A stretch of 64,000 bases of DNA, taken from the NCBI GenBank assembly GCA_029593465.1, contig JAKTNK010000001.1:219497-283496 (forward strand), given 5' to 3'. Made by a program: the position numbers and the translations under genes. This DNA is from Streptococcus suis. Lineage in GTDB: Bacteria > Bacillota > Bacilli > Lactobacillales > Streptococcaceae. Position 1 is the first letter of the stretch. Each line of letters starts with the position of its first letter. Shown piece after piece: positions 1 through 9,836 of this stretch. The notes below the pieces were generated by a model. That model saw only the letters and a program-made list of their open reading frames with translations, did not search any database and was not told the DNA's origin.

Positions 1-556
1 GACAAGCCTTCAGGCAGAAAGGTTGGGCATTCCGTTAAAATCCGTTGATGACATCGATGACATTGATGTCACGGTCGATGGGGCAGATGAGGTAGATCCT
101 CATTTTAATGGAATCAAAGGTGGCGGCGGTGCTCTTCTTATGGAAAAAATTGTAGCGACGCCCACCAAAGAGTATATTTGGGTTGTTGATGAGTCAAAAC
201 TGGTCGATTATCTAGGAGCGTTCAAACTCCCAGTAGAAGTGGTTCCATATGGCTCTGACCGTCTGTTTCGTCTGTTTGAGAAAAAGGGGTATCGCCCCTC
301 TTATCGAAAGAAGGATGGTAGCCGTTTTGTGACGGACATGCAGCATTACATCATTGACCTAGACTTAAGAAAAATTGAGAATCCACAGCTATTTGGAGAA
401 CGCTTAAAAGCCATGGTCGGTGTCGTTGAGCATGGTTTATTCAATGGCATGGTTGATAAAGTCGTTGTAGCTAGTCAAGATGGTATTCGTATTTTAGAAA
501 ATAATGATAAATGGAGCGAAGCTCTAGAAAGAAGGAATGAAGATGTCAACATTTGA
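1..556 (+). CDS. rpiA: Ribose-5-phosphate isomerase A (3' part, truncated by window edge)
   Basis: Interconverts ribose-5-phosphate and ribulose-5-phosphate in the cytosolic pentose phosphate pathway. The reading frame is already open at base 2, so about 184 C-terminal residues are present and the first ~40 lie outside the window. The family motifs [11 protein letters not shown] and [12 protein letters not shown], which line the active site, are visible, as is the C-terminal VGVVEHGLF block. The stop at 554-556 lies past the deoB start at 543, so the two genes overlap and are probably translationally coupled. This joins ribose phosphate isomerisation to nucleoside breakdown in one operon. Nothing unusual is seen in the visible part. 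Confidence 0.95.
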   Translation, partial: TSLQAERLGIPLKSVDDIDDIDVTVDGADEVDPHFNGIKGGGGALLMEKIVATPTKEYIWVVDESKLVDYLGAFKLPVEVVPYGSDRLFRLFEKKGYRPSYRKKDGSRFVTDMQHYIIDLDLRKIENPQLFGERLKAMVGVVEHGLFNGMVDKVVVASQDGIRILENNDKWSEALERRNEDVNI

Positions 557-1754
557 TCGTATTCACCTTGTCGTTTTAGACTCTGTCGGTATTGGTGCCG
601 CACCAGATGCTAATAACTTTGTCAATGCAGGTGTTCCTGATGGGGCCTCAGACACTCTTGGGCATATTTCAAAGACTGTGGGACTCGATGTGCCCAATAT
701 GGCTAAACTTGGTCTTGGAAATATTCCTCGTGAAACCCCTCTGAAAACCGTACCAGCTGAAGACAATCCAACCGGTTATGTGACAAAACTAGAAGAAGTT
801 TCGCTCGGTAAAGATACGATGACTGGCCACTGGGAAATCATGGGCCTCAATATCACAGAACCTTTTGATACCTTTTGGGATGGCTTCCCTGAAGAAATCA
901 TCACTAAAATTGAGGAATTTTCAGGTCGTAAAGTCATTCGAGAAGCTAACAAACCTTACTCAGGAACAGCCGTTATTGATGATTTTGGGCCACGTCAGAT
1001 GGAGACAGGGGAGTTGATTATCTACACGTCCGCTGATCCAGTGCTACAAATTGCTGCTCACGAAGACATCATTCCGCTTGAGGAACTTTATCGTATCTGT
1101 GAGTATGCTCGTTCGATTACCCTTGAGCGTCCAGCGCTTTTAGGACGCATAATCGCTAGACCTTATGTCGGAGAGCCTGGAAACTTCACACGCACTGCCA
1201 ATCGCCGCGACCTAGCTGTTTCTCCATTTGAGCCAACGGTTTTAAACAAACTAGATGAAGCTGGTGTTGATGTTTATTCGGTGGGCAAAATCAGCGATAT
1301 TTTCAACGGCTCTGGCATCAATCATGATATGGGACATAATAAGTCCAACAGCCATGGGGTTGATACTTTGATCGAAACGATGGGCTTACCTGAGTTTGAA
1401 AAAGGCTTTTCTTTCACTAATTTGGTCGATTTTGATGCCCTTTATGGTCACCGCCGTGATGCGCATGGCTACCGCGACTGTCTCCATGAGTTTGACCAAC
1501 GCTTGCCAGAAATATTAGCTGCTATGCGTGAGAAAGATTTGTTACTCATTACTGCTGATCATGGTAATGACCCAACCTATGCTGGGACAGACCATACGCG
1601 TGAGTATATCCCACTCTTGGCTTATAGCCCAGCCTTTACAGGCAATGGGGTTATCCCTCAAGGTCACTTTGCCGATATTTCAGCGACTATTGCTGACAAT
1701 TTCGGTGTTGACACCGCCATGATTGGTGAGAGTTTCTTGAAGCATCTAGTATAA
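543..1754 (+). CDS. deoB: Phosphopentomutase
   Basis: Moves phosphate between C1 and C5 of ribose or deoxyribose, linking nucleoside phosphorylase products to the pentose phosphate pathway. The protein is 403 residues, the normal bacterial length, and is an alkaline-phosphatase-superfamily metalloenzyme. Visible motifs are [12 protein letters not shown] at the N terminus, the phospho-acceptor region [10 protein letters not shown], and metal ligands in [11 protein letters not shown] and [17 protein letters not shown]. An in-frame ATG at 537 lies only one base after GAAGGA, whereas the ATG at 543 has normal spacing, so 543 is chosen. It overlaps the end of rpiA and is followed 13 bases later by punA, which fits a nucleoside salvage operon. 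Confidence 0.96.
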   Translation: MSTFDRIHLVVLDSVGIGAAPDANNFVNAGVPDGASDTLGHISKTVGLDVPNMAKLGLGNIPRETPLKTVPAEDNPTGYVTKLEEVSLGKDTMTGHWEIMGLNITEPFDTFWDGFPEEIITKIEEFSGRKVIREANKPYSGTAVIDDFGPRQMETGELIIYTSADPVLQIAAHEDIIPLEELYRICEYARSITLERPALLGRIIARPYVGEPGNFTRTANRRDLAVSPFEPTVLNKLDEAGVDVYSVGKISDIFNGSGINHDMGHNKSNSHGVDTLIETMGLPEFEKGFSFTNLVDFDALYGHRRDAHGYRDCLHEFDQRLPEILAAMREKDLLLITADHGNDPTYAGTDHTREYIPLLAYSPAFTGNGVIPQGHFADISATIADNFGVDTAMIGESFLKHLV

Positions 1755-1767
1755 GGGAGGAATGGAC

Positions 1768-2577
1768 ATGTCGCTTTTAGAAAATATCAGAGTTACCCAG
1801 TCATTTTTAGAAAGCAAAGGAATGACTGAGCCAGAGTTTGGCTTGATTTTGGGGTCAGGTTTAGGTGAATTAGCTGACGAAATCACAGATGCTATTGTGG
1901 TTGATTATGCTGATATTCCAAACTGGGGTCAATCAACGGTTGTCGGTCATGCTGGGAAACTGGTTTATGGGAACTTATCAGGTCGCAAGGTTTTAGCCCT
2001 TCAAGGCCGGTTTCACTTTTATGAAGGTAACCCTATGGAAGTCGTTACTTTCCCAGTTCGAGTCATGAAAGCACTCGGTTGTCATAGTGTTCTAGTGACG
2101 AATGCCGCTGGCGGTATCGGCTATGGTCCAGGTACCTTGATGGTCATCAATGATCATATCAATATGACAGGAACCAATCCTTTGATTGGTGAAAATCTAG
2201 AAGATTTTGGTCCACGATTCCCAGATATGTCTGATGCCTATACGAAAGCTTATCGTAAAGTGGCTCATGAGGTTGCTGAAAAACAAGGCATCACGCTTCA
2301 AGAAGGGGTTTATATTGGAGTATCAGGCCCAACTTATGAAACACCGGCTGAAATTCGTGCCTTCAAGACCCTAGGTGCCGATGCAGTAGGTATGTCAACG
2401 GTACCTGAGGTTATTGTGGCAGTGCATTCAGGTATGAAAGTCTTAGGTATTTCGGCGATTACTAACTTTGCTGCGGGCTTTCAATCAGAGCTTAACCATG
2501 AAGAAGTAGTAGAGGTAACAACCCAGATTAAAGAAGACTTTAAAGGGTTGGTGAAAGCTATTATAGTGGCTTTATAG
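1768..2577 (+). CDS. punA: Purine-nucleoside phosphorylase (trimeric, PunA type)
   Basis: Cleaves purine nucleosides with phosphate to free base and (deoxy)ribose-1-phosphate, the substrate of the upstream DeoB. The protein is 269 residues. The low-molecular-weight homotrimeric family signature is clear: GLILGSGLG near residue 25, VVGHAGKLVYG, LQGRFHFYEGN, VTNAAGGI, and the substrate site SGPTYETPAEIRAF followed by VGMSTVPEVIVA. ATG 1762 sits only one base from AGGGAGG (1754-1760), while ATG 1768 has seven-base spacing, so 1768 is preferred. It belongs to the same operon as deoB. A second, hexameric-type enzyme, DeoD, lies downstream, so both phosphorylase classes are present. Confidence 0.95.
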   Translation: MSLLENIRVTQSFLESKGMTEPEFGLILGSGLGELADEITDAIVVDYADIPNWGQSTVVGHAGKLVYGNLSGRKVLALQGRFHFYEGNPMEVVTFPVRVMKALGCHSVLVTNAAGGIGYGPGTLMVINDHINMTGTNPLIGENLEDFGPRFPDMSDAYTKAYRKVAHEVAEKQGITLQEGVYIGVSGPTYETPAEIRAFKTLGADAVGMSTVPEVIVAVHSGMKVLGISAITNFAAGFQSELNHEEVVEVTTQIKEDFKGLVKAIIVAL

Positions 2578-2719
2578 CATTTAGTATCTAAAAATTATGT
2601 CTCGCAACAAAGTGGTATTGGAATACTAAGATAATGATTATTTCCTCAATCAGAGTATTAGCGGTATGCCGTATTAAGGAACATGGTTAAGTCTGCTTCT
2701 TAGATTTTTTAATTATAGA

Positions 2720-3988
2720 ATGACTCATTTAAAAATGGTTTTCTCCTCAACAATGAGGACCTTATGGAGCAGATGGCGCTTCTATCTAGCTCTCTTATTA
2801 TTGGGGATCATGGTGGGATTATCAGGGATTGTTTTGCATCTTATTCTTGATGAAACGAAGGCTCTTTCGAGAATGTTTGGGAATAATCCAATGACCATTG
2901 GACATGGACTATTGCTGGTGTTATCAGGTTTTGTTGCAGGATGGTCCTGGTATCGGCTTCAATACCCACCTAGTGTGCTATACCGCGTTCGTGATTTGGT
3001 TTTTGATACAGAACTGGCTCAGTTGCGTTATGGAAGGCAGGTTTGGCATGTCTTGCTGCAAGTCATCACAGTTGGCTTAGGTTCACCTATTGGCAAAGAA
3101 GCTGCTCCCCGCGAATTGGGTGCCTTACTGGCGAGACCATTAGGGAAATCATTACACTTGTCCTCTTCGGATAGTCATTTTCTGACTGCTGCAGGAGTGG
3201 GCGCAGGTTTAGCAGCTGTTTATCAAGTGCCCTTGGCATCAGTTTTCTTTGTCTTTGAAACGCTTCAGTTAGATTATTCGTTCAAACGATTTAGTGAGCT
3301 TTCATTGGTGACTTATGTCTCGGCTTGGACAGCTAGTATGGTGATTTCATCAGCTCCTTTATTTCCAGTAAAGCAAGTAGAGCTGTCGTGGCGCAGTTTG
3401 TTTGGCAGTATCATCATCACCTTGGTCTTATTTCCATTTGCAATGGGGGTTAAGCATGTCATTCGGATTGTTGAAACTAACAAGAATAAATCGGCGAGTA
3501 TGATTTGGCTTTTGCCTGTTATTTTCTTACTGTTAGCAGTCGTTTCTATTACTTACCCTCAGCTAATGGGAAATGGCTCTGAAATGGCTATCATATTTCT
3601 GAAACAACCGACTAGCCATACGGTTGCTGTTCTTCTCGTTTTAAAAGTAATGTTTGTTCTAGCAACTCTAAAAGTAGGTGCTTATGGCGGCACCTTGACT
3701 CCGTCGTTTGCTTTAGGGATGGGGCTGGCTTACTTGGTGGCAGTGCCTTTCCATTTCAGTAGTGGCTTTTTATTCATGGTGATGACGACAGGATCGCTAG
3801 TCTTTTTAGCCATAAACTTGAGGGCTCCTTTAGCCGCTTTCTTCATCGTTGTGGGGTTTACAGGTATCAGCCACCAAGCTTATCCTTATCTGTTGGTTAG
3901 TTTACTGATGATGCTATTATTGGAACATTACACCGATAAATGCTTGTCAAGGAGAAAGGCTCTGAAAAACACTGAGTATCGTGGCTAA
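2720..3988 (+). CDS. ClC-family chloride/anion transporter
   Basis: An integral membrane protein of 422 residues, with about ten or more hydrophobic segments, of the voltage-gated chloride channel family. The conserved selectivity region reads GLGSPIGKEAAPRELGALL near residues 117-135, corresponding to the GREGP gating-glutamate motif of ClC exchangers with GKEAAP in its place. A later YGGTLTPSFALGMGLAYL matches the second conserved ClC block. A ClC gene sits in this place between punA and deoD in related streptococci as I recall. No good ribosome binding site precedes ATG 2720, so the start is uncertain. It may be a proton-coupled anion exchanger, and the ion cannot be told from sequence. 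Confidence 0.88.
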   Translation: MTHLKMVFSSTMRTLWSRWRFYLALLLLGIMVGLSGIVLHLILDETKALSRMFGNNPMTIGHGLLLVLSGFVAGWSWYRLQYPPSVLYRVRDLVFDTELAQLRYGRQVWHVLLQVITVGLGSPIGKEAAPRELGALLARPLGKSLHLSSSDSHFLTAAGVGAGLAAVYQVPLASVFFVFETLQLDYSFKRFSELSLVTYVSAWTASMVISSAPLFPVKQVELSWRSLFGSIIITLVLFPFAMGVKHVIRIVETNKNKSASMIWLLPVIFLLLAVVSITYPQLMGNGSEMAIIFLKQPTSHTVAVLLVLKVMFVLATLKVGAYGGTLTPSFALGMGLAYLVAVPFHFSSGFLFMVMTTGSLVFLAINLRAPLAAFFIVVGFTGISHQAYPYLLVSLLMMLLLEHYTDKCLSRRKALKNTEYRG

Positions 3989-4226
3989 ATTGCCTCGTCT
4001 AGGCTATGGCTAGCTGAGCAATGAACACCGAAGCTAGTATTTTAAGGCTTATGAGTCCAAAAAGGATATTACTATTTTTATTACATTAACACATTAAATC
4101 AGAAAGGTAAGGGGACGAGTTGACGTCAAGTGAACTTGGGAGAGATTGACATCAAGATACTGCAAGTCTTGGTAAGTTATTTTACTGCTTGTGAGATGTC
4201 TCTATTCACCCCTTAGGTAATTACAA

Positions 4227-4937
4227 ATGTCTATTCATATTTCTGCCGCTAAAGGCGATATTGCTGATAAAATTTTACTTCCTGGAGATCCTCTTCGAGC
4301 AAAATTCATCGCTGAGAATTTTCTTGAAGATGCGGTTTGTTTTAACGAAGTCCGCAATATGTTTGGTTATACGGGAACTTACAAAGGAGAGCGCGTTTCG
4401 GTGATGGGGACTGGTATGGGGATGCCTTCTATTTCCATCTATGCTCGCGAGTTGATTGTTGACTACGGGGTTAAGAAACTTATTCGTGTTGGGACAGCGG
4501 GTTCTATTGACCCTAATGTCCATGTACGTGAGTTAGTCTTGGCACAAGCTGCGGCAACGAATTCCAATATTATCCGCAACGATTTTCCAGAATATGATTT
4601 TCCGCAGATTGCTAGTTTTAAACTTCTAGATAAGGCTTATCACATTGCCAAAGATTTAGGGATGACGACGCATGTCGGAAGTGTCCTTTCGTCAGACGTC
4701 TTCTACTCCAATATGCCAGAACGCAACATGAAATTGGGTGAGTTGGGAGTCAAAGCCATTGAAATGGAAGCGGCCGCCTTGTATTATCTTGGGGCACAGC
4801 ATGGGGTTGACACCTTAGCCATCATGACTATCTCAGATAGCTTGATTAACCCAGATGAGGATACCACTGCAGAAGAACGTCAAAATACCTTCACTGACAT
4901 GATGACTGTTGGTTTGGAAACATTGATTGCTGAGTAA
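4227..4937 (+). CDS. deoD: Purine-nucleoside phosphorylase DeoD type
   Basis: Phosphorolyses purine ribo- and deoxyribonucleosides to base and pentose-1-phosphate. The protein is 236 residues, the standard size of hexameric DeoD. Motifs are [43 protein letters not shown] with the phosphate-binding region, and [15 protein letters not shown] followed by the catalytic Asp in ISDSL. The Shine-Dalgarno sequence is weak (TTAGGTAA). Only two bases separate its stop from the next gene, a HEPN-motif protein, so the two are certainly co-transcribed. The gene forms part of the salvage group with rpiA, deoB and punA, but a 238-base gap after clc suggests its own promoter. Confidence 0.96.
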   Translation: MSIHISAAKGDIADKILLPGDPLRAKFIAENFLEDAVCFNEVRNMFGYTGTYKGERVSVMGTGMGMPSISIYARELIVDYGVKKLIRVGTAGSIDPNVHVRELVLAQAAATNSNIIRNDFPEYDFPQIASFKLLDKAYHIAKDLGMTTHVGSVLSSDVFYSNMPERNMKLGELGVKAIEMEAAALYYLGAQHGVDTLAIMTISDSLINPDEDTTAEERQNTFTDMMTVGLETLIAE

Positions 4938-4939
4938 AG

Positions 4940-5707
4940 ATGCTCATTGATATTGACAAAATCACGGTTCTCTTAGACCTTTATGCTTATCACCACCTAT
5001 CCGAAATCTTGGACCAAGACGTTGATGAGAATGTTAGATTTCTCTTGAGAAGTTTACGAGAGCGACGAGAGCTTAACGTTGCTTACCTTTTTGAGAGAGA
5101 AGATGAACGAAAGCGTTGTGAGGCTACTTTTGAGCGTGATTTGCTGACCAATACTTATGATAATGAATTGTTGGCGAATTATATTTTGGATTTGGAAGCT
5201 AAGTTGCGAAATGGAAAGGTGATTGATTTTGTCAGAGCTGTCAGTCCTATTTTGTACCGTTTGTTTTTAAAGGTTTTAGAAGAACAGGTACCCGACTTGA
5301 CATCTTATATCTACAATTCCAAGTCATCGCGATATGACACGTGGAATTTTGATAAAATGCATGCCTCAAGCAACCCGATTATACAAACGTATGTCTCCCA
5401 AAAGCGAGATGGAAGAGTGACCTCAAGTAGTTTATCAGAGCTTATTCAATGCACTCAGCTAGATAATCAAATCAAACAAACGGTTATCGAGTTGAGAGAG
5501 TTTGAGCGTTCTGTTCGAAACCCACTCGCTCATTTGATTCAGCCCTTTGATGAAGAAGAGCTCTTTAGGACAACAGGGTTTTCATCACAAGCCTTTATTG
5601 ACAAGATTATTGACTTAGCCTTATATTGTGGTGTTAGCTATAATAGGGATGTATTTTACTTTGATGAAATGAATGCGCTTCTCTTACAAGCCTTAAAAAA
5701 CGATTGA
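4940..5707 (+). CDS. Solitary HEPN-motif protein (Csm6-like C-terminal domain), putative ribonuclease
   Basis: A 255-residue cytosolic protein with no signal peptide or membrane segment. The key feature is RNPLAH at residues 193-198, inside a helix reading ELREFERSVRNPLAHLIQ. This matches the R-X4-H signature of HEPN ribonucleases and closely resembles the C-terminal HEPN domain of CRISPR-associated Csm6. At 255 residues it is much shorter than Csm6 proteins (about 400 or more) that carry a CARF domain. The N-terminal half is helical, charged and not recognised. No CRISPR array or other cas gene is in the window. It starts two bases after deoD and its stop lies in a terminator hairpin. Ribonuclease activity is an inference from the motif only. 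Confidence 0.75.
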   Translation: MLIDIDKITVLLDLYAYHHLSEILDQDVDENVRFLLRSLRERRELNVAYLFEREDERKRCEATFERDLLTNTYDNELLANYILDLEAKLRNGKVIDFVRAVSPILYRLFLKVLEEQVPDLTSYIYNSKSSRYDTWNFDKMHASSNPIIQTYVSQKRDGRVTSSSLSELIQCTQLDNQIKQTVIELREFERSVRNPLAHLIQPFDEEELFRTTGFSSQAFIDKIIDLALYCGVSYNRDVFYFDEMNALLLQALKND

Positions 5708-5726
5708 CCGCGGTCAATCGTTTTTG
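5695..5726. terminator. Bidirectional terminator shared by convergent genes
   Basis: A 20-base perfect palindrome at 5701-5720 is flanked by six A on the left and a T run on the right, so it works as an intrinsic terminator in both directions. The stop codons of both convergent genes (5705-5707 plus strand, 5714-5716 minus strand) lie inside the stem. Confidence 0.92.
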
Positions 5727-6631
5727 GGTTTAAATTGGACTTCCTCCAAGAGATAATCAATGAACTTTTCGCCCATTTTTGAGAGATTGGCTTTTTCGTG
5801 TTTGAGATAGACAATGTCAATAGGGTCATCCACCTCTAGGGGGATGGACACAATGTTGTCTCCATTAAGGTTACGGTTTAAAACACCGGTAGCGATGGTA
5901 TAGCCGTCTAAGCCAATCATTAGATTGAAGAGCGTCGCACGGTCTGAGACGACGATGGATTTTGGTCGAGGAACCTGTGCCATGATTTCTTCTGAGAAGT
6001 AGAAGGAGTTATGAACCCCTTGATCATAGCTGAGATAAGGGAAGGGCTCCAAGTCTTCTAGCTTGATAAGGCTCTTAGAAGCTAAGGGATTGTCCTTGCT
6101 GACAAAGATATGTGGTTTGGCGGTGAATAGATTCGTTGCCGTGAGATGGTTATCGTCAAGCAGCTTGGTTAAAACATCTCTATTGTAACGATTCAAAAAG
6201 AGAACCCCAATCTCAGAACGAAAATTTTTGACGTCATCAATAATTTCATAAGTACGGGTTTCACGAAGAAAGAGTTCGTACTTGGTCATATCGGTTTTCT
6301 TTAGAAGAGAGACAAAAGCATTGACCACAAAAGCATAGTGTTGTGATGATACGCTGAATAGTTCACGCTGAGCAGTAGGGTTTTTATAGCGCTCTTCAAG
6401 CAAGTCAGTTTGTTCAATGACCTGTCTCGCATAGGATAAAAATTCAACCCCATCTTTTGTCAAAGTAATTCCCTTAGGGTTACGAATAAAGATGGTGATG
6501 CCCATTTCATGCTCCAAGTCCCGGACAGCATTGGAGAGACTGGGTTGGGTAATGTAGAGTTGTTTAGCCGCTTCATTCATAGAGCCCGTTTCGACGATTT
6601 TAATAATGTATTGTAATTGTTGAATTCGCAT
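5714..6631 (-). CDS. LysR-family transcriptional regulator (CpsY/MtaR-like)
   Basis: A 305-residue LysR-type regulator. The winged helix-turn-helix is at residues 1-60, with MRIQQLQYIIKIVETGSMNEAA and the recognition helix region TQPSLSNAVRDLE. The rest is a periplasmic-binding-like effector domain. Length, sequence and the place next to deoD fit the streptococcal regulator called CpsY or MtaR, linked in other streptococci to methionine uptake and cell-surface control. That assignment is from memory of the family. It is transcribed convergently with the HEPN gene and shares its terminator. Its promoter should lie in 6632-6700, ahead of the divergent DpnII cassette. Confidence 0.88.
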   Translation of the reverse strand: MRIQQLQYIIKIVETGSMNEAAKQLYITQPSLSNAVRDLEHEMGITIFIRNPKGITLTKDGVEFLSYARQVIEQTDLLEERYKNPTAQRELFSVSSQHYAFVVNAFVSLLKKTDMTKYELFLRETRTYEIIDDVKNFRSEIGVLFLNRYNRDVLTKLLDDNHLTATNLFTAKPHIFVSKDNPLASKSLIKLEDLEPFPYLSYDQGVHNSFYFSEEIMAQVPRPKSIVVSDRATLFNLMIGLDGYTIATGVLNRNLNGDNIVSIPLEVDDPIDIVYLKHEKANLSKMGEKFIDYLLEEVQFKPKND

Positions 6632-6778
6632 AGGCTTATTGTAACATAAATAGTAGCCGATTAAAGAGGTGTTCTATATAAAAAGTCAAGAATAATTTTG
6701 TTAATATTAATTATTTTTCTAAGTATTTAGAGAAATGATTAGATTGCTTATTGTAGAAATAATCGTATGAGACTATAA

Positions 6779-7705
<927 letters not shown>

Positions 7706-7708
<3 letters not shown>

Positions 7709-7714
7709 CGAATA
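7706..7714 (+). promoter_or_regulatory. Candidate SigX/ComX CIN-box before dpnA
   Basis: AACGAATA at 7707-7714 matches seven of eight bases of the late-competence CIN-box TACGAATA. It overlaps the dpnM stop codon (7706-7708) and lies 27 bases before the dpnA start at 7734, with GGAGGAG between. In pneumococcus dpnA is known to have a late competence promoter, so the position is meaningful. Competence control here is inferred. Confidence 0.65.
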
Positions 7715-7733
7715 CAAGTATGGAGGAGTTTTG

Positions 7734-8492
7734 ATGACTAAACCATACTATCATAAAGATACATCGATTCTTGTGCACGCTGATACATTTGAATTTCTAT
7801 CCAAAATGAAATCTGAAAGCATGGATATGATTTTTGCAGATCCCCCTTATTTTCTAAGTAATGGCGGAATGTCTAATTCAGGAGGAAAGGTTGTCTCAGT
7901 TAATAAAGGGGAGTGGGATAAAGTTGGCTCTTTGGAGGAAAAGCATGACTTTAATCGAAGATGGATTCGACTAGCTAGGAAAATCTTAAAACCGAATGGG
8001 ACCATTTGGATTTCTGGAAGTTTTCACAATATCTATTCAGTTGGTATGGCCCTTGAGCAAGAAGGGTTTAAGATTCTTAACAATATCACATGGCAAAAGA
8101 CCAACCCAGCGCCTAATCTGTCATGTCGCTACTTTACTCATTCAACAGAAACCATTTTATGGGCAAGAAAAAATGACAAGAAGACCCGTCATTACTATAA
8201 CTATGCTTTGATGAAGGAGCTGAATAATGGTAGGCAAATGAAAGATGTGTGGACAGGAGCTCTCACAAAACAATCGGAGAAATGGGCTGGTAAGCATCCA
8301 ACCCAAAAGCCGGAATACCTTTTGGAGCGGATCATACTGGCTTCGACTCAAGAAAATGATTATATTTTAGACCCATTTGTCGGTAGTGGAACGACCGGTG
8401 TTGTTGCAAAACGACTAGGTAGAAAGTTTATCGGAATAGATGCTGAAGAAGACTACTTAAAGATAGCTAAACGAAGGTTGGAGAACGTTTGA
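7734..8492 (+). CDS. dpnA: DNA adenine methyltransferase, DpnA type (acts on single-stranded DNA)
   Basis: The second methylase of DpnII systems. In pneumococcus DpnA methylates GATC in single-stranded DNA, which protects incoming transforming DNA during competence. The catalytic motif ADPPYFLSNGG comes early (near residue 36) and the SAM-binding LDPFVGSGTTGVVA is near the C terminus, the order of beta-class N6-adenine methylases. The preferred start is ATG 7734, five bases after GGAGGAG, giving 252 residues. An in-frame ATG at 7698 inside dpnM would add 12 residues and lacks a good ribosome binding site. Two translation starts for DpnA were described in pneumococcus as I recall. Its stop overlaps the next small ORF. 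Confidence 0.93.
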   Translation: MTKPYYHKDTSILVHADTFEFLSKMKSESMDMIFADPPYFLSNGGMSNSGGKVVSVNKGEWDKVGSLEEKHDFNRRWIRLARKILKPNGTIWISGSFHNIYSVGMALEQEGFKILNNITWQKTNPAPNLSCRYFTHSTETILWARKNDKKTRHYYNYALMKELNNGRQMKDVWTGALTKQSEKWAGKHPTQKPEYLLERIILASTQENDYILDPFVGSGTTGVVAKRLGRKFIGIDAEEDYLKIAKRRLENV

Positions 8493-8614
8493 TGCAAAAG
8501 TTGACAGAAAGTTTAGCGTTGGGAACTAAACGATACCTGTATCAACGTTTACTAGATAAAGAAATTGATGATATAGTTTTGAAACATAGTATTGTCATCA
8601 GTTTTTATAAATAG
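8492..8614 (+). CDS. Small ORF of 40 codons between dpnA and dpnB, unknown
   Basis: ATG 8492 shares its A with the dpnA stop (TGATG overlap), so it could be translated by termination-reinitiation. It encodes 40 residues beginning MQKLTESLALGTKRYLYQRL and ends at TAG 8612-8614. The peptide is basic in its first half and amphipathic, with no membrane segment and no cysteine. I do not recognise it. In the pneumococcal cassette, as I remember, dpnA runs directly into dpnB, so this piece is extra. It may be a real small protein, a degraded longer gene, or chance. The next gene has its own ribosome binding site about 30 bases later. Confidence 0.35.
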   Translation: MQKLTESLALGTKRYLYQRLLDKEIDDIVLKHSIVISFYK

Positions 8615-8652
8615 AGGTAAGGTCCAATTTAGCGATATTAAACAGAGGTATT

Positions 8653-9570
8653 ATGAAATTAGAAGATTATATTAAGTTAACAGCAGATCAACGTTTAACG
8701 TATTTTTTATCAACACTCTCAGTCACTAATCGCACCCCCGAATACTACGTTAATTGGGATAAGGTTGAGCGTGAGACGAAACAATTTGAGCTTGAACTGA
8801 ATACCCTAAATTACTTAATTGGGAAAGAAAATATTTATAGCGAAGCCTATGATTTATTTACTGCACAGCCTCATCTCTTAAAAACGATTCCCAGCTTAAT
8901 TGCTAGTCGTGATAAGGTACTGGATATTCTATCTATCAATCAAAACGATGATATGACCTTTGAACAGCTGAACTTCTCAGAGATTGATATCAGTCAAATG
9001 AAGAAGTACGTTGATTTTATTGACAAATCCGGTCTATTAGATTTTTTACGGTACCAAGCCAATCGTTCATTAGTTGATTATGTGTATGGCGTAGAAGCTG
9101 GTTTGGATAGTAATGCTCGCAAAAATCGTAGCGGAACCACTATGGAAGGTATTTTAGAGCGTCATGTTGCGAAAATAGCTCACGAGAACGGCTTAGAATG
9201 GAGAGCGCAAGCGACTGCATCATTTATTAAAGAAAACTGGAATATTGAAGTGCCTGTTGATAAATCTGCACGACGTTTTGATGTTGCTATTTATTCACCG
9301 ACGCAGCATAAACTTTGGTTGATGGAAACCAATTATTACGGAGGCGGAGGAAGTAAATTGAAAGCAGTTGCTGGTGAATTTACAGAGCTCAGTCAATTTG
9401 TGATTACTTCAGATGATGATGTTGAATTTGTTTGGGTAACAGATGGACAAGGATGGAAAACAGCACATTTGCCTCTTGCAGAAGCTTTTGGACAGATTGT
9501 AAATGTATTTAATTTAAATATGTTGAAAGGAGATTTCCTACTTGATTTACTAACAAAAGGTATTGAATAA
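8653..9570 (+). CDS. dpnB: Type II restriction endonuclease DpnII (MboI family, GATC)
   Basis: Cuts unmethylated GATC in double-stranded DNA. The 305-residue protein is close to the length of pneumococcal DpnII (about 288). A family-typical block NRSGTTMEGILE is near residue 158, followed by RRFDVAIYSP and HKLWLMETNYYGGGGSKLKAVAGEF near residues 206-240. The Asp of RFDVAI and the Glu-X-Asn of METNYY fit the PD-(D/E)XK-like nuclease core. The start follows AGAGGT with seven-base spacing. Placing it after both methylases agrees with DpnII cassettes, where protective methylation is established before nuclease is made. Confidence 0.93.
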   Translation: MKLEDYIKLTADQRLTYFLSTLSVTNRTPEYYVNWDKVERETKQFELELNTLNYLIGKENIYSEAYDLFTAQPHLLKTIPSLIASRDKVLDILSINQNDDMTFEQLNFSEIDISQMKKYVDFIDKSGLLDFLRYQANRSLVDYVYGVEAGLDSNARKNRSGTTMEGILERHVAKIAHENGLEWRAQATASFIKENWNIEVPVDKSARRFDVAIYSPTQHKLWLMETNYYGGGGSKLKAVAGEFTELSQFVITSDDDVEFVWVTDGQGWKTAHLPLAEAFGQIVNVFNLNMLKGDFLLDLLTKGIE

Positions 9571-9801
9571 AGAGCTGTCAAGTTTCTTAACGAATATTAC
9601 TAGGCTATTTTAAAGTGCTATCTACTGATAAGAGGTTGGACTGAATTTAAGAAAACCTTCACTTTAAACGATGTTGAAGCAATTTAGCATTTTTTATCTA
9701 AAAACACAAAATATCAATAATCAATTTCCTATTTTTGCTTCGGTATGGATGCTTATTCAGCAGTTCTCTGCTTTGAAATGGTTGTATATCATTTTTCCTC
9801 T
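9571..9801. other. Gene-free spacer before the pyr promoter
   Basis: About 230 A/T-rich bases between dpnB and the pyrF promoter. I see no open frame of note, no clear terminator and no repeat. This is the right boundary of the restriction cassette. Confidence 0.5.
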
Positions 9802-9830
9802 TTGACTTTTAGGCAGCATTTCTATATAAT
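9802..9830 (+). promoter_or_regulatory. Promoter of the pyrF-pyrE operon
   Basis: TTGACT at 9802-9807 and TATAAT at 9825-9830 are separated by 17 bases, a near-consensus vegetative promoter. Transcription should start near 9837, just before the tandem repeat and the PyrR-binding leader. Confidence 0.85.
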
Positions 9831-9836
9831 ATCCTT

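Noticed and set aside
3989-4226. Terminator or regulatory RNA between clc and deoD
   Set aside because: Only an imperfect hairpin near 3988-4022 without T run; not strong enough to annotate.
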